NCBI RefSeq assembly: GCF_945952095.1
Contig: NZ_CAMFHL010000049.1
Coordinates: 1 to 40,376 of the forward strand
Origin: an uncultured Arsenicibacter sp.
GTDB lineage: Bacteria > Bacteroidota > Bacteroidia > Cytophagales > Spirosomataceae
Length of the DNA: 40,376 nt
Reading direction: 5' to 3'
The number at the start of each line of letters is the position of its first letter. Within the stretch, counting starts at the first letter, position 1. Both the position numbers and the translations under genes were made by a program. The notes below the pieces were generated by a model. The model was not told the origin of the DNA, did no database searches, and saw nothing but the letters and a program-made list of their open reading frames with translations. Shown here one piece after another: positions 31,345 to 40,328 of this stretch.

Positions 31345-33051
31345 CTACTCCCAGGTCAGTTTAATGAGGGATACGCCCTGCCACGGCAGCTCAAATGCCA
31401 GTTCCTTCTCCCCTTTTTTAGCCACGATCCACTCCGGTGATCCTACCAGCTGCAGCTGACCGGCCCGTTCGAGTTCGGCGATCTGTTCAGCAGACGGCGC
31501 CTTGGGAGAACCCATTTTTTTCCAGGCTTCGTAAGCGTTGCTGTGCTCCTGATCGATGCGGTAATGGTGAAGCAGAATCCGGCCGGCGGGCTGGCCTCCA
31601 AGCGAAACTATCACCGTCGCGACATGCCTGTTGCCTTGGTTGTCGTGGCATGTCCAGAGCCTCACCCCGGCCGATTTCGCATCCTTCGAGGCAATTCCGT
31701 TCACATCGGCTTCTTCGCGCACACTCTTGTCACGGATGCGGGCATAATCATAGCCGCCTGTCCGTTGCAGGGCCACGCGGCCGGCCGGCATCAGTCCGAA
31801 CATCCGGAACACATTCAGTACCGGTTTATCAACTCCGTTGGTTGCCAGATCACGGAAACCGCGGAACCAGGGCTGGTTTTCAAACTCAAACGCCCACGTA
31901 ACGGCACCTTCCAGATTCACCCCTCTGGACGCTGCCAGATCGTATTTCCGGGCAAATGACGCCGCCGTATAGCTCGCATACATTGTGCCGTTGCGGTAGG
32001 CATTCTGCGGATGAAAATCTTCGGAACAGGCCGCACAGCCTTCCGGATCCGATTCACCGATAATAATCGGCAGATGTTTCAGCGACGGATACGAGGCGAC
32101 AATTTCAAAGCCCTTATCAATGTCTTTCAACTGGGCGCTCATGTTCATCTGCACGTGCCCGTCGACCAGTTTCGGCGCTCCCTTGGCGTGAAACGTAATG
32201 AAATCAATCGGGCTGCCTTTTTTGCCGGTCACGTGATTGGTACCATTTACTACATGGTCCATAAACGCTTTAAAAAATTTAGCCGAGCTTTCGCTGTTTG
32301 GCCCCGTTACCTCCGGTCCGCCGATTTTAGCCGTCGGCAATGCCCGTTTTACCGCATCAGCCGTGTAGTCATAGAGCTTTATGTACTCCTCAACGGTCCC
32401 TTTCCAGTACGGAATATTCGGTTCGTTCCAGAGTTCCCAGTACCAGCTTTCCACTTCACTTTTGCCGTAGCGGTCAACCGAGTGTTTTACCCACTGATAG
32501 ACCAGCTCCGCCCATTTGTTATAATCTTTGGGCGGATAGGCCCAGCCCGTAAAAATTTCGTACTTCTTGTTGCTGGGGTCCCAGTTGTGCCGGTACGGCT
32601 GCGGGTGGGTTGACAACGCCTCGGGCATAAAACCGATCTGAGCAATCGGCCGCATACCCCGTTCGATAAACGTATCAAAGATTTTATCGATGATCGTCCA
32701 GCTGTAAACGGGTTTTCCGTTCGCATCTTCGGTGTAGGCGTTGGTCGATCCCCATTTCAGGGCAGCCTCCCCGTCACCGGTTACCAGCAGGCTGTGCACC
32801 CGTACATTGACCGGCACCTTGCTGAGCTGTGCGATTTCGGTCAGGAGTTTTTTGCCGTCTTTCATGTAGGTATAATTCGGCTCATCGTACCCGAACCACG
32901 CCCAGATAGGTTTCATCTGCCCGGTCGTTTTGGTCAGATCTACGCGGATGTCTACAGGTTGTGGCTGGGCCAGCACATGGCTGGTGTTTCCGTAAGCAAG
33001 GCTACATACGGCGGCAATGGATGCCAGCCGGCGAAAGGTTGTTAACTGCAT
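31345..33051 (-). CDS. GH39-like glycoside hydrolase, secreted
   Basis: A 568-residue exported hydrolase with a signal peptide in residues 1-29 (cut after VLAQ). The TIM barrel carries the acid/base Glu210 in WYWELWNEPN and the nucleophile Glu333 in IIIGESDPEG, the layout of clan GH-A family 39. A beta-rich C-terminal domain follows from about residue 430. GH39 contains beta-xylosidases, alpha-L-iduronidases and arabinose-releasing enzymes, so the bond cannot be named. The gene is third in the locus, 29 nt after susD, so it likely cleaves what SusCD binds and imports. Two odd Cys (GCAACSED at 339-342) follow the nucleophile and could line the active site or form a disulphide. Confidence 0.9.
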   Translation of the reverse strand: MQLTTFRRLASIAAVCSLAYGNTSHVLAQPQPVDIRVDLTKTTGQMKPIWAWFGYDEPNYTYMKDGKKLLTEIAQLSKVPVNVRVHSLLVTGDGEAALKWGSTNAYTEDANGKPVYSWTIIDKIFDTFIERGMRPIAQIGFMPEALSTHPQPYRHNWDPSNKKYEIFTGWAYPPKDYNKWAELVYQWVKHSVDRYGKSEVESWYWELWNEPNIPYWKGTVEEYIKLYDYTADAVKRALPTAKIGGPEVTGPNSESSAKFFKAFMDHVVNGTNHVTGKKGSPIDFITFHAKGAPKLVDGHVQMNMSAQLKDIDKGFEIVASYPSLKHLPIIIGESDPEGCAACSEDFHPQNAYRNGTMYASYTAASFARKYDLAASRGVNLEGAVTWAFEFENQPWFRGFRDLATNGVDKPVLNVFRMFGLMPAGRVALQRTGGYDYARIRDKSVREEADVNGIASKDAKSAGVRLWTCHDNQGNRHVATVIVSLGGQPAGRILLHHYRIDQEHSNAYEAWKKMGSPKAPSAEQIAELERAGQLQLVGSPEWIVAKKGEKELAFELPWQGVSLIKLTWE

Positions 33052-33080
33052 AATATGTAAGAAAAGTCGGTATTGAACGG

Positions 33081-34628
33081 TTATTTATAGCCGGGGTTCT
33101 GGGTTAAGGCCTGGTTCCGGCTCAGCTGCAGGGCAGGCACCGGAAACAGTACATGTTTATCGGCCGCCGCTGCGATACCCAGCTGTCTGGCATTGGTAAC
33201 CAGCCGGTCGTGCCGGATCAGGTCCCAGCGGGCATGGCCTTCGCCGACAAACTCCTGGGCCCGTTCGGCCAGTACCGCTTCCCTGAACTGGCTTTGCGTC
33301 AGACCGGCCAGATCCGGATAGATGGCGGCCGGCTGAGCACTGGCCGTTCCGGCGGCACGGGCCCGCTGGCGGACCTTGTTGAGAGCCGTATACGCGTCGG
33401 CCGTTGGCCCGCCGGTTTCATTTGTGGCCTCGGCGTAGGTCAGTAACATATCGGCAAAGCGAATCAGCGGGTAGTCAACGCCTTCGCGCAGCATACCGCT
33501 CGAAAAGTCAATCCGGTGGAATTTGGTCAGGAAGGGCGCGTACATTTTCACCGTGTCCCGTACCAGCTCCTTCACCCCGTTTTTGTAGTAATACGGCATC
33601 CGGTCGCGCACCGACCACCACTTCCGGTAGGTGTTGGCCTGACCGGCAAAGAAGTCTTTCCGGACCTGAAAGATGACGAGGTCTTTCAACTGATGGAACT
33701 GAACGCTGACGCCGTTGATAGTCTGCGCCGGAGGCCCGAAGAGGTAAATCATCCGCGTCTGATAGAGCTGGGACGTACTATTGGCATTGCCTCCGTGCTG
33801 GATCGCAAAAATCATTTCCTTGCCGTTCCGGTAGTCGGGATTCATGATCTGCTCGTAGTCGGGCATCAGGTCAAACACCTTGGCGTCAATCACTTTTTTA
33901 GCCTCCGCCGCTGCTTTTTGCCATTGTTTTTGCTGGAGGTAAACCTTCGCCAGCAGCGCGGTGGCAGCCAGAGAGGTTGCTTTACCCGCCACATGGTCTG
34001 CTTCGCTGTACGGACTCAGCTCCGTTACCGCCGTTTCCAGATCCTTTTGGATAAACGCATACACCTCTTCGGCTGAGTTCCGGGCTTTACTTACTTCGCT
34101 CAGATCGGTTGTGCCGTGCGTATGCAACGGAACGCCCCCAAATATACGTACGAGATTAAAGTAGAAAAACGCCCGCAGGAATTTCGCTTCGCCGTCGAGT
34201 TTGGCCTTGTTCGGAATCGACGATGCCTCCAGTTTATCGATCAGTACATTGGCGCGGTTGATGGCGGCGAAGAAATAATCCCAGGCAGTTGACAGTTCCA
34301 GCGCGTCGGACGTCCAGCTAAAGGTGTTGAAGTCGTTGCTGACACCGGAGCGGTCACCGGAGCCGTTGGCCGAACCGCCGCCAATCAGCGTACCGGCCGT
34401 CACATCGCCCAGCGTTACCCACTGCCCGTCGCGGTAGGTATCGTCCCACAGCCGGCCATATACGCCGTTCAGGGCCAGCTGCGCCTGATCGGTCGTTTTG
34501 TAAAAGGCATCCACGGCCACCTGACTATATACTTTCTCGTCCAGCGCATCCTGACAGCCCGTTGACGCAGCCGACAGGCAACCAACCGCCAGCAACGCTG
34601 CTATTTTTTTATTGAGTTTGGCAATCAT
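33081..34628 (-). CDS. SusD/RagB-family glycan-binding lipoprotein
   Basis: A surface lipoprotein that captures an oligosaccharide for its SusC channel. It has 515 residues with a lipobox ending STGC (lipidation Cys25). The N-terminus, LDEKVYSQVAVDAFYKTTDQAQLALNGVYGRLW, is the usual SusD entry, followed by the alpha-helical repeat region (FLRAFFYFNLVRIFGGVPL is typical) and the C-terminal domain with YPLIRFADMLLTYAEATNETGG and ERAQEFVGEGHARWDLIRH. It lies 18 nt after susC, so translation is probably coupled. It defines the locus as a polysaccharide utilisation locus. The ligand cannot be told from sequence. Confidence 0.96.
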   Translation of the reverse strand: MIAKLNKKIAALLAVGCLSAASTGCQDALDEKVYSQVAVDAFYKTTDQAQLALNGVYGRLWDDTYRDGQWVTLGDVTAGTLIGGGSANGSGDRSGVSNDFNTFSWTSDALELSTAWDYFFAAINRANVLIDKLEASSIPNKAKLDGEAKFLRAFFYFNLVRIFGGVPLHTHGTTDLSEVSKARNSAEEVYAFIQKDLETAVTELSPYSEADHVAGKATSLAATALLAKVYLQQKQWQKAAAEAKKVIDAKVFDLMPDYEQIMNPDYRNGKEMIFAIQHGGNANSTSQLYQTRMIYLFGPPAQTINGVSVQFHQLKDLVIFQVRKDFFAGQANTYRKWWSVRDRMPYYYKNGVKELVRDTVKMYAPFLTKFHRIDFSSGMLREGVDYPLIRFADMLLTYAEATNETGGPTADAYTALNKVRQRARAAGTASAQPAAIYPDLAGLTQSQFREAVLAERAQEFVGEGHARWDLIRHDRLVTNARQLGIAAAADKHVLFPVPALQLSRNQALTQNPGYK

Positions 34629-34646
34629 AACAGTAGCTTTTTTCGG

Positions 34647-37600
34647 TTAGAATCCCAGTTTTACATCCATCCGGAAAGTACGTGCCGACGGATACCCGTA
34701 GCGGTCCATTCCTTTTGCCGTATTGCTTGATCCATAGGAATTTAGTTCAGGGTCATAGCCGGTGTATTTTGTCAGTACAGCGAGGTTATCTACCCCGATG
34801 CCAACCCGTGCTGTTTTGATAAACGGTACTTTCACCGGAATTTTGTAGGTGAGTGATATCGTCTGGATACGCAGGAACGAGCCGTCTTCGACCATGATCG
34901 AACTCACCCGTTGCGGGTTAGATGCACCGGCACCCGGATAAATACCGTTCGGGTTCGCGGGAGACCAGCGGTCCAGGCGCATGGCCGATATACCGGTGCC
35001 GTCGAGCAGCCACTGCTGCTTAGCCAGGTTCAGCACTGAGTTGCCGTACTCTCCGTAGACAAATACGTGCAGGCTCAGCGGACCAAAAGAGAGATCGTTG
35101 GTCAAGCCGAAGTTAAACTTCGGATTCGGATTACCCAGAAATACGTCATCACTCTCTGTATTATACGTACCGTCGCCATTCACGTCTTTGTAGCGGATGT
35201 CGCCGGGTTTCGCCGAGGGCATGGTACCGACCTGCTTTATTTCTTCCGCCGACTTCCAGATGCCCTCGTATACCGAACCGTAGAACTCACCAACCGAATG
35301 GCCGGGCTCCAGGCGGGCCGTATTTTTGTCATGCGGCGTCACGTTTCCGCCACCGACCCAGCCGGTATACTGGTAAGGTGCACCGCCCAGCGACAGAATC
35401 CGGTTCCGGTTAAAGGCGATGTTAAAGTTCGTCGTCCACCCCACCTTGCCCGTCAGGTTGGTACTGTTAATACCCACTTCAATACCTTTGTTCAGCATAG
35501 CCCCCGTATTTTTCAGTACGCTGCCAAAGCCCGTCTGTGAGGCAATCGGCACATCCAGCAACAGGTCCGTCGTCTTTTTATAGTACGCATCAACCGACAG
35601 GCTCAACCGGCTGCGGAACACCGCAAAGTCAATCCCAACGTTATATTCTTTGGTTTTCTCCCAGCTCAGGTCCGGATTCGGAATATTGTTCGGGTACGCA
35701 ATCGGCACCTTGCCGCCGCCGAAGATATAGGAACTGCGGGTACCAAAGGCTGTACCAAGCAGGGACAGCGACCGGTAAACACCGATGGATTCATTGCCCG
35801 TGCGGCCGAAACTGGCCCGTAGTTTCAACTGGTCAAACACATTCAGTTTCCGGATAAATGCTTCATCTCCCAGCTGCCAGGCAAACGCGACTGACGGGAA
35901 AATACCGTATTTGTTATTTACCCCGAACTTTGAATCACCGTCGGCACGGATCGATCCTGTTACCAGATAGCGGTCGTTAAACGTATAGTTTACCCGTCCC
36001 AGGTACGACACCAGCGTCCATTCATTCTGGTTGCTGTTCGGTGTCTGCGGGCTGCTGCCCAGTCCGAGGTTATAGTATTGAAACACATCGCTCGGGAACC
36101 CGAATGACGATGCGTCGAGGGTTTCGTTTTTCTCCCGCTGGTAGGTATACCCGGCCAGCAGTTTAATTTTATGCAGCTCGCGGATCGTTCTGGCATACGT
36201 CAGCGTATTTGCGTTGCTGATGTTCAGGTTTCGGACGGCAATCTGACGGGCTTTGCCACTTGCTCCGGCCGCCGCTTCAGAGCCGATCGGATAGTACTCA
36301 TGGTACCGCCAGTCGCGGATGTCGGCCCCGATCCGGATATCAAGATCCAGTCCTTCAGCTATGTTATAGTTGGCATAGGCCGTACCGATCAGCCGGAGGG
36401 TATTACTCAGCTGGCGGTACTGTTCCGTCATGGTCAGCGGGTTTTCGAGGCCGCTTCCCAGCGGAAAATTCCGCAGGTTGTTGGGCCGGCCGAGACTGTC
36501 GCGGGCCGGAATGGTTGGCGGGGCCTGATAGATGGCATTGATCACGTTTGATATGCCTTCGTAACCCTTGGTATCCGTCGGAACGGTATACTGATCCGTC
36601 ACCGTGAAGAGCAGACTTTCCCCGATCCGAAGCCGCTTGTTCACATCCGCATCTAAGTTCAGTGTGGTGCCGTACCGTTTAAAGTTAGAGCCCGGAATAA
36701 TCCCGTCCTGATTGGTGTAATTCCCGCCGACCAGGTAGCGGACGCTCTGGGTGCCGCCGGAAAAAGCCAGTTTATACGCCTGACGGGCCGCCTGCTGAAA
36801 CACGTCGTCCTGCCAGTTGGTACCGGTGCCGAATGCATTAATCTGTGCATCCGTATAGGTGGCAGGGCGACCCAGCAGCGTTGCCCGTTCGTTGGCCTGA
36901 GCAGCCCACTGTTGTGCATTCAGGAAAGGCAGTTTGCGCCGGGGCTGCTGTAGACCCACTGTCACGTCAAAATCGACATTGTGCTGATTGGCCTTACCGC
37001 GTTTGGTCGTGATCAGTACCACTCCATTGGCAGCCCGTGATCCGTAAATTGCGGCTGCCGAGGCGTCTTTCAAGACCTGAATCGACTCAATATCCGACGG
37101 ATCAATCGAGTTCAAGGGGTTGGGGGCACCGCCGAATGATCCGACATCACTGCTGGCGCTGGTCTGACTGCCGCCGCTGATCGGCATACCGTCGATGACG
37201 TACAGGGGCGTACCGCCTGCCGACAGGGATGCCGTGCCCCGCACTTGTACGGAAATCCCGCCACCGGGCGCATGCGAGTTGGTATGTACCTGCACACCGG
37301 CAATTTTCCCCTGCAACGCCTTGTCCGGCGTATTAATCGTAGCCACTTCAATGTCTTTCGACGAAATCGAACCCACCGAACCGGTCAGGTCTTTCTTCTG
37401 CTGTGTCCCGTAACCCACAACCACTACTTCTTTCAGCTGTTCGGTGCCAGGTTGCAGTTTTACGTTGATTGTTGTTTTGTTGCCGACGAGCTCTTCATGA
37501 GCGCTATAGCCCATGAACGAAAACACCAGCGTTTCGCTGCCGTCTTTCACCGTCAGTGAGTAGGTACCATCGGCTTTTGTCGACGTCCCCGTGTTTTTCC

Positions 37601-37880
37601 CCTTGATGACAATACTGACACCAGGCAATGGCTGGTCGTTTTCATCAAGCACCTTTCCCGAAATGGTTTTATCAGCAGCAAGGAGCTTACCCTGCCTTTG
37701 CAAACCGGTAACGGACGCCCCGGTTTGGATTGAGACGACCCGGACAGGGCTGGTCCCTGACGTCTGTTTCTCCACTGCAGCTTCAACGCCCGCTGACCCG
37801 GCAATCAGGGCAGAGACGGACATTCCATGTAGCAGACGGGTTATTTTTTTATACCCGCTCTGTTTCCGGACGATTTTCAT
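34647..37880 (-). CDS. SusC/RagA-family TonB-linked outer-membrane channel
   Basis: A 1,077-residue TonB-dependent importer that takes up the oligosaccharide delivered by SusD. Order: signal peptide with a long polar leader; carboxypeptidase-like domain (about 72-150: TISGKVLDENDQPLPGVSIVIKG, then SETLVFSFMGY); TonB-box region LKEVVVVGYGTQQKKDLTGS; plug with the SusC hallmarks GKIAGVQV, GTPLYVIDGMPISG and DASAAAIYGSRAANGVVLITTK; and a 22-strand-type barrel to the end (RTFRMDVKLGF). It is the first gene of the operon. It has a TTG-N19-TACATTTG promoter about 100 bp upstream and an operator palindrome at the likely start site of transcription. Confidence 0.97.
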   Translation of the reverse strand: MKIVRKQSGYKKITRLLHGMSVSALIAGSAGVEAAVEKQTSGTSPVRVVSIQTGASVTGLQRQGKLLAADKTISGKVLDENDQPLPGVSIVIKGKNTGTSTKADGTYSLTVKDGSETLVFSFMGYSAHEELVGNKTTINVKLQPGTEQLKEVVVVGYGTQQKKDLTGSVGSISSKDIEVATINTPDKALQGKIAGVQVHTNSHAPGGGISVQVRGTASLSAGGTPLYVIDGMPISGGSQTSASSDVGSFGGAPNPLNSIDPSDIESIQVLKDASAAAIYGSRAANGVVLITTKRGKANQHNVDFDVTVGLQQPRRKLPFLNAQQWAAQANERATLLGRPATYTDAQINAFGTGTNWQDDVFQQAARQAYKLAFSGGTQSVRYLVGGNYTNQDGIIPGSNFKRYGTTLNLDADVNKRLRIGESLLFTVTDQYTVPTDTKGYEGISNVINAIYQAPPTIPARDSLGRPNNLRNFPLGSGLENPLTMTEQYRQLSNTLRLIGTAYANYNIAEGLDLDIRIGADIRDWRYHEYYPIGSEAAAGASGKARQIAVRNLNISNANTLTYARTIRELHKIKLLAGYTYQREKNETLDASSFGFPSDVFQYYNLGLGSSPQTPNSNQNEWTLVSYLGRVNYTFNDRYLVTGSIRADGDSKFGVNNKYGIFPSVAFAWQLGDEAFIRKLNVFDQLKLRASFGRTGNESIGVYRSLSLLGTAFGTRSSYIFGGGKVPIAYPNNIPNPDLSWEKTKEYNVGIDFAVFRSRLSLSVDAYYKKTTDLLLDVPIASQTGFGSVLKNTGAMLNKGIEVGINSTNLTGKVGWTTNFNIAFNRNRILSLGGAPYQYTGWVGGGNVTPHDKNTARLEPGHSVGEFYGSVYEGIWKSAEEIKQVGTMPSAKPGDIRYKDVNGDGTYNTESDDVFLGNPNPKFNFGLTNDLSFGPLSLHVFVYGEYGNSVLNLAKQQWLLDGTGISAMRLDRWSPANPNGIYPGAGASNPQRVSSIMVEDGSFLRIQTISLTYKIPVKVPFIKTARVGIGVDNLAVLTKYTGYDPELNSYGSSNTAKGMDRYGYPSARTFRMDVKLGF

Positions 37881-37960
37881 GTGAGCTTACATGTTTAAAG
37901 GTTTAGGCATTTATATCGAACTCCGGAAACTGGCCAGGCGCCATAACCATGTTTCTTAAA

Positions 37961-37977
37961 ATTCAACAATGTTGAAT
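37961..37977. promoter_or_regulatory. Operator palindrome at the susC promoter
   Basis: attcaacaatgttgaat is a perfect 17-bp palindrome with the core TTCAA-N5-TTGAA. It begins 1 bp downstream (on the minus strand) of the -7 element and so should cover the transcription start, a repressor position. The same core is in the dyad before the XRE-cupin gene. Confidence 0.82.
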
Positions 37978-37978
37978 A

Positions 37979-38008
37979 CAAATGTAACAACCATTCAACA
38001 CTTGTCAA
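37979..38008 (-). promoter_or_regulatory. Bacteroidota-type promoter of the susC operon
   Basis: On the minus strand: TTG (plus 38006-38008), 19 bp, then TACATTTG (plus 37979-37986). Both the -33 TTG and the -7 TAnnTTTG and their spacing match the primary-sigma consensus of the phylum. A second, degenerate TTCAA-N5-GTCAA site (37994-38008) overlaps the -33. The leader to the ATG is about 95 nt. Confidence 0.8.
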
Positions 38009-38094
38009 GTATTTTTCATTTTATTTATTTTTATTTTAACTATTACTTCAATAAACAGTCAATAACGAACTATAAATAGTTAATTATTATTCAA

Positions 38095-38118
38095 CTTTGT
38101 TTCTTTTATGAAACAAAG
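38095..38118. repeat. Perfect 9-bp inverted repeat upstream of the susC promoter
   Basis: ctttgtttc (38095-38103) and gaaacaaag (38110-38118) with a 6-nt spacer, about 90 bp before the promoter -33. A TTCAACTTTG half-site overlaps its left arm and resembles the half-site of the XRE-cupin dyad. It could be an activator site. It is AT-rich, so chance is possible. The rest of the 37,881-38,209 gap holds the promoter, operator and the kynA terminator. Confidence 0.5.
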
Positions 38119-38144
38119 CAAATGTTCTTACCTTCCAGAAAACA

Positions 38145-38190
38145 CAAAAAAAATGTGCTGATAAAGGGTTGATCCCTTTATCAGCACATT
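38145..38190 (-). terminator. Intrinsic terminator of the tryptophan dioxygenase gene
   Basis: A perfect 17-bp stem, aatgtgctgataaaggg (38152-38168) with ccctttatcagcacatt (38174-38190), and a 5-nt loop. On the minus strand it is followed by a run of T. It lies 19 nt after the kynA stop and insulates it from the susC promoter region. Confidence 0.95.
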
Positions 38191-38209
38191 CGGCAGAACA
38201 GGTAATACG

Positions 38210-39169
38210 TTATACTTCCCTTCCCCAGCTGTCAATCTCAGTATCTGCCCAAAGCTCCGGGAAGAACACCCGCTTCTGACCGGCAGGCGGCAGGTAGCGC
38301 TGCCAGTTTGTACCGCCGGTCGCCTCAATGGCTTCGGGCGACTTGTGCAGATACCGTACTGCCGACCGCAGGTGCATCAGTTTCCAGCGTACATTGACCC
38401 GCTGGTCGAAGGCCCGTAAACCGGCAGTAAGCTCACCGGTCAGCAGCCCCTGCTCCCGGAGCAACAGCATAGCCTGCCGCAGGTTGGTACGCTGATAGTC
38501 TGTTGCCAGCCGCACGAGCCGGTCTGAATACTGCGCTTCAAACTGCCGTAAGGTCAGGGTTTTCTGCTGGCTGGACAGCTCAGTAGCGCCCCGCTTCCAG
38601 TAAATCCGATCGTATTGCCGGCTGACCGGCGCGTCGGCGACCTCCCCCTGCGGATCATCGAGCAGCAGGGAAAAATCGGTGGCCATGATCTCAATTTCGC
38701 GGAACTGCACCGACTGAAACCCGCTCGACGGCAAAAGCGCCATCCGGAATTTGAGGAACTGGTCTTTGTCCATGCCTTCGACCATGACCGTAAACGAGTT
38801 TTCCAGTATCTCAAAATACCGGTTAATTCGCGCCACGCGTTGCGTGAAGAATTCAATAAAACCGGCGGATGAGCCTTCCGGTACGCGGCCGGCAATCTGG
38901 GCGATTTCGTGTTTGACGAGCTTAAAGTATAATTCGGTGATCTGGTGGTAGGTAATAAAAATCAGCTCGTCGGGATAGGCCGTGCGCGGATTTTGCAGGG
39001 AAAGCAAGGTTTCCAGGTGAATATAGTCCCAGTAGGTCAGGTAGTCGGCCTGCAGCAGGCCTTCAAGGTAGGACGCCATGTCCTGCCCCATCGCGGCATA
39101 TTTTTGGGAAAGCTGCTGTAGCTTTTCGGCCAGATCGGCCGGAATCTGTGTGTTGTTTTCAGATAGCAT
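38210..39169 (-). CDS. kynA: Tryptophan 2,3-dioxygenase
   Basis: A heme enzyme that opens the indole ring of tryptophan to N-formylkynurenine, the first step of the kynurenine pathway, in the cytoplasm. It has 319 residues from the ATG at 39169 (an upstream start at 39199 adds ten residues). Motifs: YLEGLLQADYLTYWDYIHLETLLSLQ, FITYHQITELYFKLVKHE (His75), LLPSSGFQSVQFREIE, and the likely axial heme ligand His266 in NVRWKLMHLRSAVRYL, then ATGGTNWQRYLPP, which corresponds to the GTGGS-type substrate loop. Fit to the family is good. No other kynurenine-pathway gene (kynB, kynU) is in the window; the neighbours are two LytTR regulators. Confidence 0.9.
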   Translation of the reverse strand: MLSENNTQIPADLAEKLQQLSQKYAAMGQDMASYLEGLLQADYLTYWDYIHLETLLSLQNPRTAYPDELIFITYHQITELYFKLVKHEIAQIAGRVPEGSSAGFIEFFTQRVARINRYFEILENSFTVMVEGMDKDQFLKFRMALLPSSGFQSVQFREIEIMATDFSLLLDDPQGEVADAPVSRQYDRIYWKRGATELSSQQKTLTLRQFEAQYSDRLVRLATDYQRTNLRQAMLLLREQGLLTGELTAGLRAFDQRVNVRWKLMHLRSAVRYLHKSPEAIEATGGTNWQRYLPPAGQKRVFFPELWADTEIDSWGREV

Positions 39170-39259
39170 GGGATGAAGTGCAAACTGGTTCGGGCGCAAT
39201 TTGCAAAAATCCCGCTAACCGGACGATACGCTCCCCGGGGCAGTTCAGGATTTGCCCGG

Positions 39260-39688
39260 CTACGAAACCGGCGCTTCCCGCTCGAACCGGAACCGTCCGG
39301 TATGCTGTGCCCAGTGGTGGCGGAGCTGAAACTGACGGCGCCGCGCCACCATAATCTGTACGCCGTTTGTTAACGTCACCTGTAGTTTTTTCGGATCATT
39401 TGCCACGCGCTTTATCGAAAATACGTGCGCAGCATTCACCATGGCATCTTTCCGGATCCGCCAGAAACCCGGCAGCTGCTGCTGGTAGCATTTCAGGGTA
39501 TAGCTGCTTAACAGCGTCACGTTATCAACCGTATGAATGCGGGTGTAATTCCAGTCACCCTCCATCCACAAAATGGCATCGGCAAAGATCTGCCGTTTGT
39601 CAAACATGATAAATTCGTCAGTGGTAGTGTTCAGCATCGTGAATGAAAAATACGTTCGGGGATATGTCGGAAAGTCGTCTTTCTGCAT
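39260..39688 (-). CDS. LytTR-domain DNA-binding protein
   Basis: A 142-residue protein from the ATG at 39688 (an ATG at 39721 is a weaker start). Residues about 30-125 form a LytTR domain: ADAILWMEGDWNYTRIHT, LLSSYTLKCYQQQLPGFWRI, RKDAMVNAAHVFSIKR and VTLTNGVQIMVARRRQFQLR. There is no receiver domain, so it is a stand-alone LytTR protein rather than a two-component regulator. Such proteins need another signal input or act constitutively. It lies 90 nt upstream of kynA and 82 nt after the second LytTR gene, all on the same strand. It may regulate kynA; that is an inference from position only. Confidence 0.85.
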   Translation of the reverse strand: MQKDDFPTYPRTYFSFTMLNTTTDEFIMFDKRQIFADAILWMEGDWNYTRIHTVDNVTLLSSYTLKCYQQQLPGFWRIRKDAMVNAAHVFSIKRVANDPKKLQVTLTNGVQIMVARRRQFQLRHHWAQHTGRFRFEREAPVS

Positions 39689-39770
39689 GACCAAACTAGG
39701 TAGTTCACAATGGCTTACCAATCAAAAACTAACAACCCGGCGGTTATTTCGCACAAATGCGCAGGTTCGT

Positions 39771-40328
39771 TTAATATAGGTGGATACCGGTACCACGCAT
39801 TCCACGCAGCCAGGCATTCAGCAGTCCCCGCAGATTCCGGCGCAGACCGGAGGATATTACCGTACCGTTTTCGCGCTGCCTGACATACTCTTTCATCAGC
39901 ATGTTTCCGCGCTGTGAGGTGGCCAGCCGGTGCCCTGTGGTCAGCGTGACTTCGCTGGCACGCTGATTAAACTCACGGATATACATTGCATTGACGAGTA
40001 AACTCTGATGGATCAGCAGAAAATCATAGTCATCCTGAAGGGTGCGCGTAAAATGACCGATGTTGATTGTGGCGGTCAGCGGCTCCTTTTCCCCTTTCAG
40101 AAATACTTTTGTTATTTCCCGGTCGGCCTGAAAATAGACGATTTCCTGTACGGCCACCAACCGCCGGACACCGCCCAGCAACCGGATGGCAATCCGGTCG
40201 AACCGGTCACCCTGCCGTTGCTGTTCCAGCATGGCCCTGACCTCTTCCAGCATGGTATCATGCGCTTCCAGTCGCTGAACAGCCGTGTCGATCGCCGCCC
40301 GTAACTGGCTTTCATTGACGGGTTTCAT
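39771..40328 (-). CDS. LytTR response-regulator-type protein, open to the contig edge
   Basis: At least 185 residues if the ATG at 40328 is used. The C-terminal ~100 residues form a LytTR domain: VRRLVAVQEIVYFQADREITKVFL, TATINIGHFTRTLQ, FLLIHQSLLVNAMYIREFNQ, and a basic tail. The first residues, MKPVNESQLRAAIDTAVQRLE, look like the end of a receiver domain (the Lys-Pro and last helix) followed by a linker helix. The reading frame stays open through 40376, so the gene may be the 3' part of a receiver-LytTR regulator cut by the contig end. The upstream residues do not make a clean receiver, so a receiver remnant or true ATG start is also possible. Confidence 0.75.
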   Translation of the reverse strand: MKPVNESQLRAAIDTAVQRLEAHDTMLEEVRAMLEQQRQGDRFDRIAIRLLGGVRRLVAVQEIVYFQADREITKVFLKGEKEPLTATINIGHFTRTLQDDYDFLLIHQSLLVNAMYIREFNQRASEVTLTTGHRLATSQRGNMLMKEYVRQRENGTVISSGLRRNLRGLLNAWLRGMRGTGIHLY

